Assembly (NCBI RefSeq): GCF_000330505.1
Contig: NW_004443615.1
Coordinates: 4,666 to 68,665 of the forward strand
Source: Entamoeba invadens IP1
Lineage: Eukaryota; Evosea; Mastigamoebida; Endamoebidae
Direction of reading: 5' to 3'
Length of the DNA: 64,000 nt
Shown: positions 60,944-64,000 of the stretch, piece by piece
Layout of the letters: every line of letters begins with the position of its first letter
Numbering within the stretch: the first letter of the stretch is position 1
Position numbers and translations under genes: made by a program
The notes under the pieces: model-generated
Database searches by the model: none
The model's input: the letters and a program-made list of their open reading frames with translations, nothing else
What the model was told of the DNA's origin: nothing

Positions 60944-63900
60944 TCAATGAAAGATAGTGTTCATACTTTCCAACACAGTGACAAGTTCTTCTCCTGCATA
61001 CCCAATTTTTTCCGCGATGTGCTTTTGACTACTTGTGAAAGCCATTCAAATACAATCCATTGTTCAATTTGACACCAATAAAAAAACAAACGACTCTTTA
61101 GGCAGATCTAAGAACAACTCCACGACATTCCCATCGATAACATTCTGGGCTTCCATCCTTTTCCAATCATCAAATACCATTTTCCATTGCCCAAACGACT
61201 CGCACTCGATGACTCCTTTCATCTCCCTCAGCATCTCACTTTCAAGTGCAAAGAGTTTTTTGTACGTCTCCAAATTGATTTCAGTGATCCCTCCAATACT
61301 CCCACAAATCCCACCAAACAACATACACTTCTTCTGTGTCTCCCACATCGCATTATTCATCACGGCAATCGATCCTTTGCACATCACATTAATGCATTCC
61401 CCCACATGAATATGCGCTTCATTCTGTAATTTGAACTTCTCGTTCTCATTCGTCGTTGTCGTGTTCTCTGTAAACACCAACAAATTCCCTTGGGAATCAC
61501 TACTCATAAAACAGTGCTCGTCCATAAATTCTACGGCAGTGGTGTAACTCGCATAGAAGTCTCGACACGTCTCAACTACGGCATTCCGCGTCGCTTTCTC
61601 GTCAAATTTAAACACAGAAATTGACTTCATTAAATCACCAACTAATATCTCATGCCCCAATGTCTTCACAAATAGCCCTATCAATTTCACATTCGCTCCT
61701 CCTTTCTCTTCAATAGTAACCGCAAACTTCCCATCAACTATTTTCCTCTCAATTTGGTAAACTACTACCTTCTTCTGAATCGTCGCGGCTATGTAATTCC
61801 CAACATCATTCTCAAATCGTTTCACAGAATACACCGCACCATCTACATATCTGTTGGATACTTCAATTATCTTCTCTTCGTGAATTTCAAATATGATAAA
61901 CCGCCCACGACTCGGCTCGACTTCCCCTAGTTTCGCATACGCCGTACCTACTATGTACAGTTCTTTCTCTTCAATTTCTTTCACATCAATGGCCATCCCA
62001 TGCTCGTCTTTATCAAGTCGCACTTTGTCAATTATTTCCATCTTTCTCAAGTCTATCAAATTGATGAAATGCACTTCATTCTTCCCACTTCGCGTCTCTT
62101 CAATTTCGGACGACAATAACACACCACTTCTCCCATCAGAACTCACCACTACTCGTGACACAAAAACACCCAATTCTAGACTTTTCGTGTTAATTGCTTT
62201 GACCTCCTCAATACTTCCAATCATCAAACTTTCTTTACTTGCTATTAAAACACTGTTTGGTATCCCAGTAATGTGGACACCAAGAAACCCGACGGACTCC
62301 CCTATATTCACACTCATCATTTTGATTTTATCATCATCTAAACTCATCAACGTTGGACGCTCACACACACAAATCTCATACATCTTCCCATCTATCGCCA
62401 TTTCATCTATACTCACACCACCCATTCCTACCTCAATAACCTTCCCTACTTTATGTTCCTCTTCCATTTGAGTCGAATTCTTCTTTCGAATGTTTGAGAC
62501 AACTACACGACCATCCCCTAACCCAATTATAACTTTAAGAGTCGAAGGCGTTCCAACAAATTTAATACTTTTACTCACCACATCTCCTATATACACCCGG
62601 TCGAGTACATCACCTTGGTCGTCGATGATCTCTATCTCTTTATGCTCCCATCGACCAACTCCAATATACCTCTCACGTGTATTTTCAGAAGAAACAGTGT
62701 AACACCCAATGCTTGATATCTCCTCCTCGTACCTTTTGATATCACTCATCACACACTTTTCAGCGTCAAATAATTTCACGGTATTCCTCCCACTATACAC
62801 AACATCCTTCCCTTCACTAACACAATGTGTAATCTCCTCAGTACTCACAAACTGCTCTTCGACAATCGTGTCATGCACTCGTGCTATTGAAATCCCACCA
62901 TTCGTTACAACAACTAATTTCCCATCAAAATCTCCAACTCCAACAATCCGTCCTTTCACCGTCACACTATTTGCTATCTCAACAATTTGGACGTCTCCTT
63001 TCCTCCCTTCTATATGCACAAAATTCGACCCAAATGCCCCCTCGATGACATACATCTCTTTATAATCGTCACTCATATCACCAGCATTTTCAAAGCATTT
63101 CCACATCTTTTCAATCCCACGGTACTCCACCTCCCCAAGAATATTCACCCCAACACCACTCCGTAACAACTTCAATGTGCCTTGGTGATAGGTGTTACTA
63201 CATATCAGTAAATCGTCCTTCTTCGAGATCTCGTCGTGGAGGGTGATCATGTCGAGAATTGGTCCTCTGTTCTCAAACGTTTCAAGTACCTCCATCCTCT
63301 CCTCTCCTATTTTAATTAAATAACTGTTTCCTCCACTCGATCCCCAGAATAACACCCCATTGTCAAGATACACCACTTTCGATGGAATACTCAATTTGGC
63401 AAAGGGAAGGGGGTAGTAATGGACCTGTTCCACGTCAAGCCTCAAAGTGATGAGATGGGACTTCCCGGTATTGTCGCAGAGCAAAAGGCGATTATTGTCC
63501 AAGAAGCATGTTGTAGCGATTGTGATTTGTGGCAATGCGACGTTAATGCTCTTTGTATTAGTATTGTAGTGATATTGGAGTGATCCGTTTTGCACGACGA
63601 AGAAGCCGTTATTATGTGCGACGAAGAAATCGACGTTCTCTATTGGTTGATATTCCGTTGAATTACTAACAGAGAAGTCGTCTGTTTTCACCTCATAAAA
63701 CACGACGGTCTTTTTTGTGTTTTGATCCGAGTGGAGAGCAATTTGATTATCTCCAATGATGTGCATCCCGACTATTCTTTCCTGGTCAATTCTCACACTT
63801 TTGACACTTTGGCTCAATAGTTCCTCATCTCCTTGTGGCAGTGAAATGATTTTGATTTGGTGGTTATACAAATAAAGTATCAAATATTTGTTCTGCATCA

Positions 63901-64000
63901 CCACACCCAACGCTCCATAAAACGCCTTTCTCCCAAGGCGATCTTCAACTGAAATACCAAAGACAACCTTCAATGTATTCCCTTCAAGTCGTGTGATAGT
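60944..64000 (-). CDS. DDB1: DDB1-like damaged-DNA-binding/CUL4 adaptor, 5' end outside window
   Basis: Adaptor of CUL4-RING ubiquitin ligases in the family of three-beta-propeller proteins with CPSF_A domain (DDB1, CPSF160, SF3B3). The frame is open to the right edge, so about 110 N-terminal residues are missing. It enters at a segment equivalent to DDB1's GNVQDRIGR (here GISVEDRLGR) and then has SKVVYLDNGVLFWGS, DLLICSNTYHQGTLKLLRSG, VIIGLGDGRVVVSN, CERPTLMSL, GTAYAKLGEVEPSRGRFIIF, EILVGDLMKSISVF and HIHVGECINVMCKGS, all in DDB1 order. The 3' end needs one intron (61029-61091, 63 nt, GTTTGTT...TAG). The last exon, 60944-61028, adds a QKHIAEKIGYAGEELVTVLE helix and ends in H, like DDB1. Read without splicing the protein would stop early with FVFLLVSN. 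DDB1 fits better than CPSF160 or SF3B3. Confidence 0.88.

Overview
The window is nuclear DNA of an Entamoeba-type anaerobic amoeba. The evidence is a very A+T-rich background, an intact pyruvate:ferredoxin oxidoreductase (PFOR) gene, two receptor-like transmembrane kinases with CXXC-rich ectodomains (the Entamoeba TMK type), and eight inferred introns that all start GTTTGTT and end TAG. The first 8.3 kb holds relics of several DNA-transposon superfamilies (piggyBac, hAT, pogo/Tc1-mariner). That repertoire fits a species such as E. invadens better than E. histolytica, but the species call is inference.

Layout. 1-8.3 kb is a transposon graveyard: a piggyBac fragment, a complete but dead hAT element with a perfect 8-bp target duplication, a dead pogo-like element carrying a second TA-flanked element nested inside it, and a second pogo-like transposase relic. 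8.3-11.7 kb is gene-poor. 11.7-15.2 kb is PFOR. 15.4-21.2 kb on the minus strand carries four genes for small secreted, mostly helical proteins with a DFEQP-type motif just after the signal peptide (diverged in the third). This looks like a local lineage-specific family. 21.7-25 kb has a small membrane protein and a four-exon major facilitator transporter. 25-39.5 kb holds a short Hsp70, a C2-DENN protein, a GPI-anchor-like surface protein, a three-exon 990-residue type I membrane protein of unknown family, a non-catalytic PDI-like protein and an RRM protein. 39.6-46 kb (minus) and 54-59 kb (plus) are two TMK kinases facing opposite ways. Between them lie a Nup54-like nucleoporin, a three-exon long-chain acyl-CoA ligase, a BED-finger protein and a probable 0.9-kb non-autonomous transposon. 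The right end has a Vip1/BPA1-like RRM protein and DDB1, whose 5' end runs off the window and whose last exon is reconstructed here.

Functionally most genes are unrelated neighbours. PFOR and acyl-CoA ligase are metabolic; DENN, Nup54, DDB1, Hsp70 and the RRM proteins are housekeeping; the TMKs, the secreted cluster, the GPI-like protein and the 990-residue protein form a secreted or cell-surface set. The most unusual observations are the secreted DFEQP cluster, a 194-bp perfectly identical stretch shared by the catalytic cores of the two otherwise diverged TMK genes (recent gene conversion in inverted orientation), the nested transposons with readable boundaries, and a BED finger joined to a possible ubiquitin-like fold. 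All calls come from reading the sequence; no searches were run.
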